Of a stretch of DNA of 64,000 bases, positions 1 to 10,254 are shown one piece after another (the stretch's first letter is position 1; the number at the start of each line of letters is the position of its first letter). The stretch comes from Prorocentrum cordatum (Eukaryota > Sar > Dinophyceae > Prorocentrales > Prorocentraceae), in contig CAUYUJ010000903.1 in NCBI GenBank assembly GCA_963575745.1, positions 77,001 through 141,000 of the forward strand, written 5' to 3'. Both the position numbers and the translations under genes were made by a program. A model generated the notes under the pieces. The model was given only the letters and a program-made list of their open reading frames with translations, did no database searches and was not told the origin of the DNA.

Positions 1-190
1 CTGAGACGGGGGTCGATGCGCAGGATCCTGCAGGGCCAGAGTCGCATCGACCTGGGCTTGGGTGCAGGATCCTGCAGGATCTTGCAGGACCCTTCGCACT
101 GACCCGGGTCTGGGTGCAGGATTTTGCGGGATTCTGCAAGGCTTGATTGACCCGGGTCTGGATTGACCTGGGTCAGATGATCCCCGAATC
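1..190. repeat. Degenerate BamHI/PstI-like short repeats
   Basis: Two short motifs recur: GCAGGATCCTGCAGG near 15-35 and 63-80, and GACCCGGGTCTGG at 101-113 and 149-161. Both are largely palindromic and repeat at roughly 50-75 bp. No gene is visible. This is a degenerate tandem repeat whose start lies outside the window. Confidence 0.6.
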
Positions 191-938
191 CAGAGTTCGA
201 GGGCGCGGATGTGGACGCGTTCGTGGCTCGCCCTGCCCCTTCGGTCCTCGCCCTTCGCTCCTCGCCCTTCGCTCCTCGCGCTGGTCACCTTCACCCCGTC
301 TTGTCGGTCTACGCCCCTTTCAGGACTCCGTGCCATAAGATGGGATGGACAGGGTTTTTCTCACCGGTGAACGTAGGTCATGGTAACGAATGAACGCGCG
401 TTCTTAAAACATATTATTGAGAAAACGATGATTTATTGTAGTGAGAGACGGATGTATTGAATTGCGCCGCCGAAGCCGAATTCAAACAAGACAAACCATC
501 ATGTAGTAAACGCAGAAGCCGATTTACTAAATTCAAAAACGGATTTTCTAAATCTGGGGCCGTTCTTCTAGATCCCAGACTCTATCACTACCATGACATG
601 CGTGGCTCGATCATTTTAAGCCGCCCGCCTCGTTTGGTGTCAGGAGCAGGTCTGTTCATTCGTCGCACCAGCTTGCGTTTTACACCGACCTCAACGTGCT
701 CTGGTGCCTCTGGTGTGGTGCTTAGAGCTCCCATCACCTCGGTGATCTGGCTAAACCATGTCCAGGAGCCAGGGCGGAGATTGCGAGAGCGGAGGGCGCC
801 GCGCCCGCCCGGCCCGCGGCGAACGACTGCAACATCAGCCGCAAGCCCACCGCCGCTTCCCCCCCTCTCCCCGAGACCACCTGCTGCCACTCAATATGCG
901 ATTTCGGCATGCTCGTCTGCTAGCCCGTATGGAGTTAT
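191..938. other. No recognisable gene
   Basis: A 14 bp CTCGCCCTTCGCTC motif repeats around 240-280 and recurs more loosely at 6.2-6.6 kb. The part from 390 to 600 is AT-richer than its surroundings. No domain, RNA gene or exon could be recognised on either strand. Confidence 0.5.
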
Positions 939-943
939 GTTGA

Positions 944-1453
944 CTCCACAGGTCTACTCTACTCAGCTACAACGCTGGGATAAGTGCGTGCGAGAAGTGC
1001 GAGCAGTGGCAGCGCGCTCTGGCGCTGCTCTGGGATATGCGGAAGGCGAGGCTGGTGCCCAGCGTCATCAGTTACAGCGCTGGGATCAGCGCGTGCGCGA
1101 AAATGGAGCAGTGGCATCAGGCTTTGGCGCTGCTCAGGGAGATGTCGAAGGCGAAGCTGGACCCCAACGTGATCCATACCACAATGCCAGGCGGCGTGCG
1201 TGCTGACAAAGTCCACCGTGTCAGACGGCTCGGCCCGGCGCGTGATGCCTCGGCAGCTGCGCTCGGGGGGCGACGCCGTCCTGGGCGCCCAGATGCTTCC
1301 CGGGTCGCTTCCGCTCGGCAACAAGCAGGCGTCAGAGGCTCTGGGCCCGCACCCGAGAACCGCCCAGAAGCCACACGATGCGCACCAGACCCTTCCAGAC
1401 CAGCCTGGCCAGGCCCCGAAAGAGACGCTGCAGACCCCCCGAGTTCGCCCTAG
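944..1453 (+). pseudogene. PPR cassette 1 (two modules)
   Basis: From 965 the frame reads SYNAGISACEKCEQWQ, then RALALLWDM and a second module SYSAGISACAKMEQWH ending KLDPNVI near 1172. These are two 35-residue P-type PPR modules, whose relatives bind RNA in organelles. Just upstream at 940-964 a degenerate head resembles the GTCCACGGGTCAGCC seen at the other copies, but TGA at 941-943 interrupts the frame. A tail CATACCACAATGCC...GTGCGTGC follows at about 1173-1200, then the open frame drifts into Pro/Arg/Ala-rich sequence up to 1453. No start codon or transit peptide is visible. Most likely a gene fragment or one exon of a larger PPR gene. Confidence 0.6.
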
Positions 1454-1554
1454 CCCCGTGAGTTATTCACTGCTGCTGGCTTCCCGGGCGGTCCGTGCCT
1501 GCCGTGCTCCGGCTCTGCCCCCCCACGTGGGCTCGGCGTGGCACGACGCGCCCC

Positions 1555-1635
1555 CAAGGCAGCACCACAACGGGCCCCAGGAAGGCCCCAGGTGAGCCCC
1601 AGGGCGTCCCAGAGCTCCCTAGCCGGCCCCAAGAG
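1555..1635 (+). repeat. Short phased CCCAGG/CCAAGA repeat block
   Basis: Short run of AGGAAGGCCCC/CCAAGAGACGG units spaced about 10-11 bp, the same family as the large blocks further on. It lies between PPR cassette 1 and the first copy of the 220 bp dispersed repeat. Confidence 0.5.
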
Positions 1636-1639
1636 ACGG

Positions 1640-1729
1640 CCATGTGGTCGTATTCATTGTTTTGCTGATCGGCGCGGGCCCTCGCACCCCCTTCCCTCCC
1701 CCCCCATGGAGTGGATCTTGGCTGTTTTT
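1640..1729 (+). repeat. Dispersed repeat B, copy 1 (left part only)
   Basis: Contains the family hallmark GATCGGCGCGGGCCCTCGCA, then a C-run and GGAGTGGATCTTGGCTGTTT. Five other copies continue with GGCGCCTGTTTCGAGCAGG. Here the copy ends at about 1729 and runs directly into satellite locus A, so the satellite appears to have replaced or inserted into its right part. Confidence 0.7.
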
Positions 1730-1828
1730 CCCAACCATCCTGTGGTTTTGGGTCCTCGTTTTGAAGAAACGTCGCCCCGCGTTCCTCCTCCTCTCCTCCT
1801 CTCCTCCTCCCCCTTCTCCCTCCTCCAC

Positions 1829-1887
<59 letters not shown>
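1829..1887. repeat. (TCA)n microsatellite
   Basis: About 19 uninterrupted TCA/CAT triplets in the pyrimidine-rich left flank of satellite A. The right flank at 5205-5265 has a GGA-rich tract instead, so this expansion is specific to the left end. Confidence 0.95.
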
Positions 1888-3439
1888 CCCGTTTCAGCAT
1901 AGTTACCCCTCACACGTTTCGTGGCCCCAAAGGGAGCCCCACCGAAGGTCCCAGTGCTACCGTCCGCATGCGTCCCCCCCCACCCAGAACAGCGTTTCGT
2001 GGCCCCATAGGGAGCCCCACCGGAGGTCCCAGAGCTACCGTCCGCATGCGTCCCCCTCACCCAGTACAGCGTTTCGTGGCCCATAGGGAGCCCCACCGAA
2101 GGTCCCTAGTGCGTACCCGTACAGCGCTTCGTGGCCTCATGTCCCAGTGCCACCGTCCGCATGGGTCCCCCCACCCAGTACAGCGCTTCGTGGCCCCATA
2201 GGGAACCCCACCGAAGGTCCCAGTGCTACCGTCCGCATGCGTCCCCCCCACCCAGTACAGCGTTTCGTCGCCCCATAGGGGGAAGGAACCCCACCGAAGG
2301 TCCCAGTGCTACCGTCCGCATGCGCCCCCCCCCACCCAGTGCAGCGTTTCGTGGCCCCGCAGGGAGCCCCGCCGAAGGTCCCAGTGTTCCGTCCGCATGT
2401 GTCCCCCCCACCCAGTACAGCGCTTCGTGGCACCATAGGGAGCCCCACCGAAGGCCCCAGTGCTACCGTCCGGATGCGTCACCCGCACCCAGTACAGCGT
2501 TTCGTGGCCCCATAGGGAGCCCCACTCGTGGCCCCATAGGGAGCCCCACCGAAGGTCACAGTGCTACCGTCCGCATGCGTCCCCCACGTCCAGTACAGCG
2601 TTCCGTGCCCCGCAGGGAGCCCCGCCGAAGGTCCCAGTGCTACCGTTCGCATGCGTCCCCCACACCCAGTACAGCGCTTCGTGGCCCCATAGGGAACCCC
2701 ACCGAAGGTCCCAGTGCTACCGTCTGCATGCGTCCCCCCCCTCCCTGTACAGCGCATCGTGGCCCCATAGAGAGCCCTACCGAAGCCCCCAGTGGGACTG
2801 TCCGCATGCGTCCCTGAAACACAATTTTGGTATTTTCACACCACCCATTACGGCGTTTCGTGACCCCGTAGAGAGCTCCACCGAAACCCCCAGTGGGACC
2901 GTCCGCATGCGTTTCGGAAACCCTATTTGGCATTTTCACCCTTCCAGTACAACGCTTCGTGGCCCCATAGGGAGCTTCGCCGAAGCCCCCAGTGGGACAG
3001 CCCGCATGCGTCCCACACACCAGGTTTTGAATTATCTCCCCACCCAGTACGGCGTTTCGTGTCCCCATGGGGAGTTCGCCCGACGGCCCCAGTTTTACCG
3101 CCCGCATGCGTTCCCCCCCACCCAGTGCAGCGCTTCGTGGCCCCATAGGGAGCTCCACCGAAGCCCCCAGTGGGACCGTCCGCATGCCTCCTGGAAACCA
3201 AATGTGGCACACCCCTCATACGTTTCGTGGCCCCGTAGGGAAGTCCACCGAAGCCACCAGTGGGACAGCCCGCATGCGTCCCGCATGCGTCCCACCCGCC
3301 AAATTTGGCATTTTCACCCCACCCAGTACGGCGTTTCGTGGCCCCATAGGGAATTCGCCCGACGGCCCCAGTTCTACCGCCCGCATGCGTTCCCCCCCAC
3401 CCAGTGCAGAGCTTCGTGGCCCCATAGGGAGCTCCACCG

Positions 3440-3525
3440 AAGAAATGATCCTGGCGAAGGACCCAACCATATGCAGTTGTGGGTACCGCAATTGTAAACA
3501 TCTTCTTCGGTGAAACTCCTTATGG
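3440..3525 (-). repeat. Satellite A core module, minus orientation
   Basis: Non-satellite segment at the palindrome centre. Read on the minus strand it gives CACCGAAGAAGATG, CAATTGCGGTACCCA, CTGCATATGGTT and CCTTCGCCAGGATC. The same module occurs in + orientation at 12895-12985 and partly at 14505-14570. Confidence 0.75.
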
Positions 3526-5394
3526 GGCCACGAAGCGCTGCACTGGGTGGGGGGAACGCTGTTTTGGGTGAGTGGTGTGTCAAGTAAGGTTTCTGGGACG
3601 CATGCGGACGGTCCCATTTGGGGCTTCGGTGGAGCTCCCTATGGGGCCACGAAACGATGTACTTGGTAAGTGAAAATGCCAAATTGGGCTCCCAGGACGC
3701 ACACGGACGGTCCCACTGGAGGTTTCGGTGGAACTCCCTATGGAGCCACGAAGCCCTGTATTGGGTGGGTAAAAATGCCAGATTGGGCTTCCGGGACGCA
3801 TGCGGACGGTCCCACTGGGGGTTTCGGTGGAGCTCACTAAGGGGCCACGAAACGCTGTCTTGGGTAGGTTGAAATGCCACGTTGGGATTTCGGGACGCAT
3901 GCGGACGATGGCACTGGGGCCTTCGGTGGAGCTCCCTACGGGGCCACGAAATTTTGGATTGGGTGGGTGAAAATGCCACAATGGGTGTTTGGGGACGCTT
4001 GCGGACGGTCCCACTGGGGCCTTCGGTGGAGCTCCTTGTGGGGCCACGAAACGCTGCACTGGGTGGGTGATAATGCAACATTGGGTGTGCGGGACGCATG
4101 CGGACGGTGGCACTGGGGCCTTCGGTGGAGCTCCCTGTGGGGCCACGAAACGCTGTAATGGGTGGGTGAAAATGCGAAAATGCCAAATTGGGTGTTTCAG
4201 GGCGCACTCGGACGGTCCCACTGGGGGCTTAGGTGGAGCTCCCTATGGGGCCACGAAACGCTGTACTGAGTGGGGGGGACGCATGTGGACGGTGGCACTG
4301 GAGCCTTCGGCGGGGCTCCCTATGAGGCCACGAAACGCTGTACTGGGTGGGGGGGGGCGCATGCGGACGGTAGCACTGGGACCTTCGGTGGGGTTCCTTC
4401 CCTATGGGGCGACGAAACGCTGTACTGGGTGGGGGGGACGCATGCGGACGCTAGCACTGGGACCTTCGGTGGGGTTCCCTATGGGGCCACGAAGCGCTGT
4501 CCTGAGTGGGGGGGGCGCATGTGCACGATGGCACTGGGGCCTTCGGTTGAGCTCCCTATGGGGCCACGAAACGCTGTACTGGGTGGGAAAACGCATGTGG
4601 ACGGTGGCACTGGCGCCTTCGGTGGGGCTCCCTATGGGGCCACGAAGCGCTGTTTTGAGTGGGGGGACGCATGTGGACGGTGGCACTGGGGCCTTCGGTG
4701 GAGCTCCCGGGCCACGAAACATTGTACTGAGTGGGGGGGACGCATGTGGATTGTGGCACTGGGGCCTTCGGTGGAGCTCCCTATGGGGCCGCGAAGCGCT
4801 GTCCTGAGTGGGGGGGACGCATGCACGATGGCACTGGGGCCTTCGGTGGAGCTCCCTATGGGGCCACGAAGCGCTGTACTGAGTGGGGAGGACGCATGTG
4901 GACGGTGGCACTGGGGCCTTCGGTGGAGCTCCCGATGGGGCCACGAAATGCTGTACTGAGTAGGGGGGACGCATGTGGACGGTGGCACTGGGGCTTTCGG
5001 TGGAGCTGCCTATGCGGCCACGAAGCGCTGTACTGAGTGGGGGGGGCGCATGTGGACGGTGGCACTGGGGCCTTCGGTGGAGCTCCCTATGGGGCCACGA
5101 AACGCTGTACTGAGTGGGGGGGACGCATGTGGACGGTGGCACCGGGGCCCTCGGTGGAGCTCCGTTGGGGCTACGAAGCGCTGTACTGGGTGGGTGAAAC
5201 GCAGCGAAGAGGGGGAGGAGGGAGGAAGGGGAGGAGGAGAGGAGAGGAGAGGAGAGGAGGAGAACGCGGCCACCGTCTCTTCAAAACGAGGACCCAACAA
5301 CACAGGTTGGTTGGGTAAAACGCCCACCATGTTGGGGCTCTGCAACGCCTCAACGGCCCAAGGTGCGCACGCAGCAGTAAGCGACAGCGAGCAG

Positions 5395-5560
5395 ACGAGC
5401 ACAACATGGAGCAGGCAAGCAGGCACGCTGACCAGCATGATGTTAAACACGCCGGCCAGCATTCAGCAGGATCGTCGGAGAGAGCTAGGCTAGCAGCCAC
5501 GCGCGAATGACAGCGCGCAGGCAGGCAAGCAGGCAACAGACCTTCACCCTTGCCTGCGAG
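5395..5560 (+). repeat. CAGGCAAGCAGG-type leader block
   Basis: Degenerate GCAGGCAAGCAGG / CAGCA sequence with short spacing. It ends in CCTTCACCCTTGCC just before the PPR head at about 5577. Similar leaders precede the cassettes at 8.5, 17.1, 19.7 and 46.5 kb. Confidence 0.6.
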
Positions 5561-5722
5561 CAAGCTGTCGCGGACGTAAGTCCACGGGTCGACTCATGTT
5601 TTCGTTACAATGTTGGTGCCCGCGCGTGCGAAGAGGGCCTGCGCCCACATGGACTTGTTGTTCCTCCCTGGAGGCCCTTGGAGCCCGATAAACATTCCTG
5701 GAGCCTCCCGGAGCGGCCCTGA
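5507..5722 (+). pseudogene. PPR cassette 2: head joined to tail, no full module
   Basis: The frame reads ...DVSPRVDSCFRYNVGARACEEGLRP. The head GTAAGTCCACGGGTCGA at about 5575-5591 is followed after 12 bases by the terminal truncated module (YNVGARACEEGL), with no complete 35-residue module between. The frame then enters phased repeats and stops at 5722. Head and tail match those at the multi-module cassettes, so this looks like a collapsed copy rather than a functional PPR gene. A short exon cannot be excluded. Confidence 0.5.
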
Positions 5723-6235
5723 GTGCCCCAGTCAGCCCCGACATCCCTCCAAGACGTCCCCAGACGGCCTTGTGAAGCCTTTGAACGGCCTCAGGCGGCC
5801 GCACAGAGTCCCCAAGACGCCCCAAAACGACGCAAACGGTGATCCGCTTTACGACGGCTCCGCCAACGATGTTAAGTTCCAGAGGTGCTCGTGTGCACTT
5901 TCACCACTCTCTTACTTTCGGCTCCAGATCGCTCCCGCAGAAAGGGCCCGAGACTCTCTCCTCCAAGAGGGCCCCTGAGGCCCACAGGGGATCCCAGGAG
6001 GGTCCAAGACGCCCCCAAGATGGTCCGAGTTGGGGCACGCCGCCCTCACAGACGGCCCCAAGGCCACCCCCAGGCTGCTCCAGTCTCCCCCCCCCGAATA
6101 CCGCATAGAGACCGCATGGGACACCCAGATGGCCCCAGGAGGACGGGGAGGGCCCTCAGCTCAAAGGAAGCGTCAAGTTCTCCCCAAGTAAGCTCCAGGT
6201 CGCCCCAAGAGGGCTCCATGAGCGACCCAGCGGGG
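5700..6235 (+). repeat. Phased 10-11 bp CCAAGA/GGCCC repeat block
   Basis: Purine-rich (AGACGG, AGGAGG) and C-rich (CCCC) half-units alternate about every 10-11 bp. A T-richer island at 5840-5950 interrupts the block. It directly follows the tail of PPR cassette 2. Confidence 0.7.
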
Positions 6236-6239
6236 GGTT

Positions 6240-6635
6240 CGTGTGCTGTCCGTTTCTGAAGCCTCCTCCTCCTCCTAGCTTCTCGCTCAGTGCTCCTCGC
6301 TCCACGCTCCTAGCTTTTCGCCCATGTGTGATCCTCGCGCATCGCCGCGATGCCGCATCGCCTCTCTCTCTCTCTCTCTTCTTCTTTCTCTCGTCGCTCA
6401 TTGCTCCTCTCTTCCCACTGCTCCTCGCTTCTCTGTCATGGCCCCTCTTCCCTCGTATTCACTTGCACCTCTCCCCCTCCTCATTCTCCGGCTGTCCAGC
6501 CTCCCTTCTTACCCGCCTCTACTTTACATTCGCTCCTCACTTCTCGCTCCTTGATCTTCGCTCATCGCTTCTCCCTTCGACCTCCTTCCACCTCGATCCC
6601 CTCAGGAGCCGCAGGTTGCGTCATCAAGGCGGCAG
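6240..6635. repeat. Pyrimidine-rich degenerate CTCCTCGCTTCTCGC region
   Basis: Almost entirely C/T, with repeated GCTCCTCGCTTCTC-like words and a (CT)n stretch at about 6360-6385. The open frames on it are low-complexity Ser/Leu/Pro strings, so no gene is called. Confidence 0.6.
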
Positions 6636-6639
6636 GCAG

Positions 6640-7000
6640 CACCCTGCAACATCAAGCATCAACAGCGAAGTGAATTGAAGCAGCAGGCAGCAGGCAGCAG
6701 GCAGCAGCAGCTGCAGCACAAAGTCTCGGCAAGCGGCAGCACCATGCAGCAGGCAGGCAGGAGCACCCGGCATCAGCACGAACCGCCCATATTTGGCGAT
6801 GGGTAGTACCATGCAGCCCACAAACAGCAAGAGCCAGCGCTCGCGGCAAACAATACCAGCAGCACACAGAAGCGACCGCATCAATCAGCACCACGCAATA
6901 GCCACCGCCTGCCCCCGCACATCGGCAAGGCACCAGCATCGTGTTACATATGGAGTTGCAGCACGTACAGTCGAAACGAATAGTATGTATTAGCGACTTT
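6640..7000 (+). repeat. CAGCAGG degenerate block
   Basis: Repeats of AGCAGGCAGCAGGCAGC at 6677-6720 grade into scattered CAGCA and AGCAAG words up to about 6960. It resembles the leader blocks before PPR cassettes, but no PPR head follows within 1.4 kb. Confidence 0.55.
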
Positions 7001-7019
7001 GCAGCGTTAGAATCCCTTA

Positions 7020-7140
7020 AAATAATCGTCCCCCGGGTCCGGTTTTTAAGGCGCCTTTGTTGGAAGCGGGGGGGTCTGGCTTATTAGGTGGTGCTTTTAA
7101 AAAGAAGACGAGGGGGGTCCGGTTTATTACGGCACTTTCG
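7020..7140 (+). repeat. Dispersed repeat R, copy 1
   Basis: Two to three tandem units of about 50 bp with GGGTCCGGTTT and TTATTA(G)GG(C)GC motifs and G-runs. Related copies lie at 8036-8160, 20270-20355 and 35818-35945. Confidence 0.6.
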
Positions 7141-7199
7141 CGTATTCGTTATTTTGCGTTCAAGTTGTTGTTGCAGTTCGCATGTTGCTCGTCTTTCGT

Positions 7200-8035
7200 A
7201 GCTGATTTCGCGAATCCTCATCGCCATCGTCATTGTCATCGTTCTCGTGCTAATCATCATCATCACCACCATCATCGTCACTATCACCAACATCACCACC
7301 ATCATGTTCATCAGCAGCATTACCAGCATTAACACCGACACCATCATCACTATCTTATTTTACTCGCAGTGACACTTAGTTAATTGCAACGCCGCCGTAA
7401 TCAGAAGCGTCACACTCGCCGCCGCCGCCAAAATCATCATCAATATCCCTGCCATACTACTGCATCCTAGCCACCACCATCACGGTCACCATCACGGTCA
7501 CCATCGGCCCCGGGGACGCGAAGGTTGGCCAGACAAACAAGGCATGGCGCAATCAGAAAGGGAACATTTTCCGTGTGAAGAAAGCGGCCTTGAATTCGGG
7601 CTTCAAGGAGAATTGAGAGGCATGTATTAACGATTGTGTTTGCGCTGGGGGCGCGGGCCGTGAGATCAGCATCCATCACCGTCACCGTCGTCATTCGCAT
7701 CGCCATTGTCATTGTACTTATGGGGGCACGCGCGGTACTTTCGGGGACACGTGAAGCGGCAAATGGCACCGCCAAGTGCATCATTATCGTCGTCGTCGTT
7801 GCTTGCACCGCTCCAGTCGTTGCTGTTCCCGTCCCTTCCTTAGTCACCCATGTCATTCTTTGAACATTTAAAATGCTGGAGCTTGAAGTCGGTCCGCGAT
7901 CACCCCTTTCCGCGCCATTTCTTGACGTCGGCGTCCCTTGCAGAGGTTTGCGTCAGCCCCCACGTTAACATTGCAATCAGTTGCAATCGTTTACACCTCG
8001 CGACCGACATTGGAAGGGACACTTGCTATTTCGCC
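7200..8035. other. CAT/CAC-rich tracts, no recognisable gene
   Basis: Imperfect (CAT/CAC)n clusters lie at 7225-7345, 7430-7505 and 7665-7800. The frames read as His or Val/Ile strings. An ATG frame at 7850-8104 (84 codons) has mixed composition but no recognisable motif. I see no gene. Confidence 0.5.
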
Positions 8036-8160
8036 CAGGGGGTCCAGAATAGTAATTCAGGTACCCCGTTGACAGGGGTGTTCGGACAATTAGGTTACAA
8101 TTGAAGGGGGGGTCGGTTTTGTTTTTTGGGGGGGTCGATTATCAAGGGATTTCGAGCCCT
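8036..8160 (+). repeat. Dispersed repeat R, copy 2
   Basis: Contains GGGGGGGTCGGTTTTGTTTT and GGGGGGGTCGATTATCAAGG, each matching the GGGGTCNGNTTATTA core of family R, followed by a TTTCGAGCCC end. The last part resembles 35930-35945. Confidence 0.5.
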
Positions 8161-8284
8161 TGCATGTCTCCTATTCGGCCCTTCCTCAGCCGCTTTCGCT
8201 GGCCGCGCTTCGTTCGAAAAGAGTTGGCACGGTCTTGCGAGGCCCTTGCATCCTTATCGTGCATGCTTATTGGAAGCGTTGGCT

Positions 8285-8463
8285 GCACCACCACGCATCA
8301 GCAGGCGGCAGGAAACAGCAGCGAGCGGACGGGCGAACAATGGGCCATTCATTCATCACGCAAGAAAGGCGGTCTGGCAACACACATCAGGCCACCAGGC
8401 TAGCAGCCGTGCAGGCAGGACAGCAGTTGAGCATACAAGTAGGCACGCGACCCTTACCCTTGC
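8285..8463 (+). repeat. CAGCAGG-type leader block
   Basis: Degenerate GCAGGCGGCAGGAAACAGCA and CAGGCAGGACAGCAG words, then CCCTTACCCTTGCGTGCG directly before the PPR head. This is the same order as at 5.5 and 19.7 kb. Confidence 0.6.
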
Positions 8464-8760
8464 GTGCGGCTTAAAGTCCACGGGCCAGCCCTAGTCTGCT
8501 ACAACGCTGGGACTAGCGCGTGCGAGAAGGGCGGGCAGTGGCAGCGGGCTTTGGCGCTGCTCACCGAGATGCGTGACCTGAAGGTGGAGGCCGACATCAT
8601 CACCTACAGCGCTGGGATCAGCGCGTGCGAGAGGGCCGGGCAGTGGCAGCGGTCTCTGGTGTTGCTCAGCGAGATGTCGTGGGCGAAGCTGGCGCCCAAC
8701 GTTATCTTTTGTAGAAGCGCGGATCCAGCGCGAGCAGTAGTGACGGACTACGTCACGTAG
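8464..8760 (+). CDS. PPR cassette 3 (two modules)
   Basis: The head reads KVHGPALVCYNAG. Two complete 35-residue PPR modules follow: CYNAGTSACEKGGQWQ...KVEADII and TYSAGISACERAGQWQ...KLAPNVI. The frame then passes into FCRSADPARAVVTDYVT and stops at 8758-8760. The PPR fold pairs two helices per module and binds single-stranded RNA; here two modules would be far too few for a working protein, which usually has ten or more. No ATG precedes the head in frame (the first usable codon is GTG/ATG-like at 8464), and a leader repeat lies upstream. It could be an exon of a larger gene or an amplified fragment. Codons are GC-rich like the surroundings. Confidence 0.65.
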   Translation: MRLKVHGPALVCYNAGTSACEKGGQWQRALALLTEMRDLKVEADIITYSAGISACERAGQWQRSLVLLSEMSWAKLAPNVIFCRSADPARAVVTDYVT

Positions 8761-8769
8761 AGATGGTTC

Positions 8770-9165
8770 GACGGCAGCCTGGAAGGCGTCCACGAGAGGT
8801 TGTGACGGCCCCAGGCTTCCCAACAGGGCCCCAGGACATAGGAGGCCTCCAAGAGGGCCCTAGTGTCGAACGGCTGTCTCAGACAGCTGCAAGAGTGTCC
8901 CACGACACCCTCGAGAGGGCCCCGAGAGAGGACTCGAAAGCATGGCAAACGGTCGATTTGCAATCATTCTTGCTTGGCCATGCGAGGACCCACGAGGCCG
9001 AAACATTGCTTGCAGATGCCTCCGAGCGGCCCCGAATACAGTTCAAGAAGGTTCCAAGAGGCCCAGAGGGTCCACGAGAGCCTCAGGCGCGCCTCAAGAG
9101 GGCCCCAGGCGAGCTTCCACGGATCTCTGTATTAATGTCCCCAGCGACGCCCCAGTGGGCACAGT
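8770..9165 (+). repeat. Phased 10-11 bp repeat block
   Basis: Runs of CCAAGAGGGCCCTAG, CCACGAGAG and CCCCAGG units follow PPR cassette 3 after ten bases. The purine-rich half-units recur about once per helical turn. Confidence 0.65.
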
Positions 9166-9558
9166 AATGAGATCTTCGGATCAGCACAGTTTGTCCGCTA
9201 TCCGAGGCATGCACCAGCTGTGTTTTGGAATTATGGGGCCTCGCACGTTTCGGGAGCATTGGCTCCGCGGTGTCCATCAGAGACAACATATCGCGTCCAG
9301 ACAGGCCCAGTAATGACCCAAGTTGCCATCGACTCCATGCTTGTCTGCCTAGGTGCATGTCATGGTATCTCCTCTGCGCTACGCCATGCTAAGCTAGCTA
9401 GAACTTGATCGCGCGAGAAGTACGCACGCGAGAGTTCTGACATGCGATCCAAGCTTGACCAGCTGCTAGCCCGTGTGGATTTGAACCCAGGGGCTCACAC
9501 TAGTCTCTCCTAGATTGAAGGCACACGCAGGCACACGCGCGTGCGAGAGTACGCTGTC
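9166..9558. other. No recognisable gene
   Basis: Mixed composition. On the minus strand 9487-9497 matches a polymerase III B box (GGTTCAAATCC), but no A box and no cloverleaf could be found around it. Nothing else stands out. Confidence 0.5.
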
Positions 9559-9559
9559 T

Positions 9560-9945
9560 TAAAGACTCTTCCGGCGCCCTGGCAGGCCCCGGCGGGCATC
9601 TGGGGCGGCCCGGGGCCCCTTCTCAATGTCCCCAAGAGCCCCAAGACTCCCAAAGAGAGCCCCATGAGCGCCTAAAGACGGTCTCAGACGCCAACCAGGC
9701 CGCTCCCAGATGCCCAAGATACATTCCAACAGTGCTCCACGAGGACCCCCACGAGGGCCCCCAGAAGCAAACATCTTCCCAAACCATTTGACAACGTGCA
9801 GTTTTAGCATTTTCGTCCTCTTCGTGTTAGCAGCGTCCGAGACGGCTATAAATGTCCTCAAGGTCGCCTCCAAACGGTCGCAGAGGCCTCCAAGAGGGCC
9901 CAAAGGCAGCCCAAGACAGCCCCATGACGGCGGGGAATCAGGCTA
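9560..9945 (+). repeat. Phased 10-11 bp repeat block with island
   Basis: CCCAAGA/GCCCC units at 9590-9765 and 9850-9935, interrupted at 9770-9850 by a T-rich island with TTTTCGTCCTCTTCG. Similar islands punctuate the blocks at 37-38 kb and 50-53 kb. Confidence 0.65.
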
Positions 9946-10250
9946 AAGGAGGAATATGCGAAAATAATCAAACAATAGTCAGGGAACGATTGTTCGATTA
10001 CTGTGAAGGCCTTACGGCCAGTGCCGCCGACCCTGAGAACGACGAAGATGAAAACGAGGGGGGGCAGGGGGAGGAGGATGAGTGGGAGGTGGAGGACGGT
10101 TGGAGAAGGTGGATGAGGGAGAGAGGAGGAGGGTGGAGAAGGATGTGGAGGAGAAGCAAGATGAGGAGAAGGAGGCAGAGGAGCAGGAGGAGGGGGAGCA
10201 GAGGGTGGGAGGAGGAGGAGGAGGAGGAGGAAGAGGAGGAGACCAGGGGC
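9946..10250. repeat. GGA-rich tract
   Basis: Mostly imperfect (GGA)n/(GAG)n from 10060 to 10248, giving Glu/Arg-rich frames on one strand and Pro/Ser-rich frames on the other. No gene is supported. Confidence 0.7.
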
Positions 10251-10254
10251 TTTC

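Larger units (their letters stand above)
1730..5330. repeat. Satellite A locus 1: giant inverted array
   Basis: About 1.6 kb of tandem 70-110 bp units on the + strand (hallmarks TTCGTGGCCCCATAGGGAGC, ACCGAAGG, CCGCATGCG, CACCCAGTACAG) is followed from about 3500 by about 1.7 kb of the same units in reverse orientation. Unit types are mirrored: short, long, centre, long, short. The ends match in inverted orientation: TTTTGGGTCCTCGTTTTGAA near 1745 and TTCAAAACGAGGACCCAAC near 5280, each next to a purine/pyrimidine-rich stretch. Open frames inside it are repeat by-products. No transposase is visible. Confidence 0.85.

Noticed and set aside
9480-9545. Possible tRNA on the minus strand
   Set aside because: Only a B box (GGTTCAAATCC) is present; the T stem pairs poorly and there is no A box or acceptor stem.
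10060-10250. Acidic/basic protein on the GGA tract
   Set aside because: Pure low-complexity Glu/Arg strings of a trinucleotide repeat with no flanking exon.
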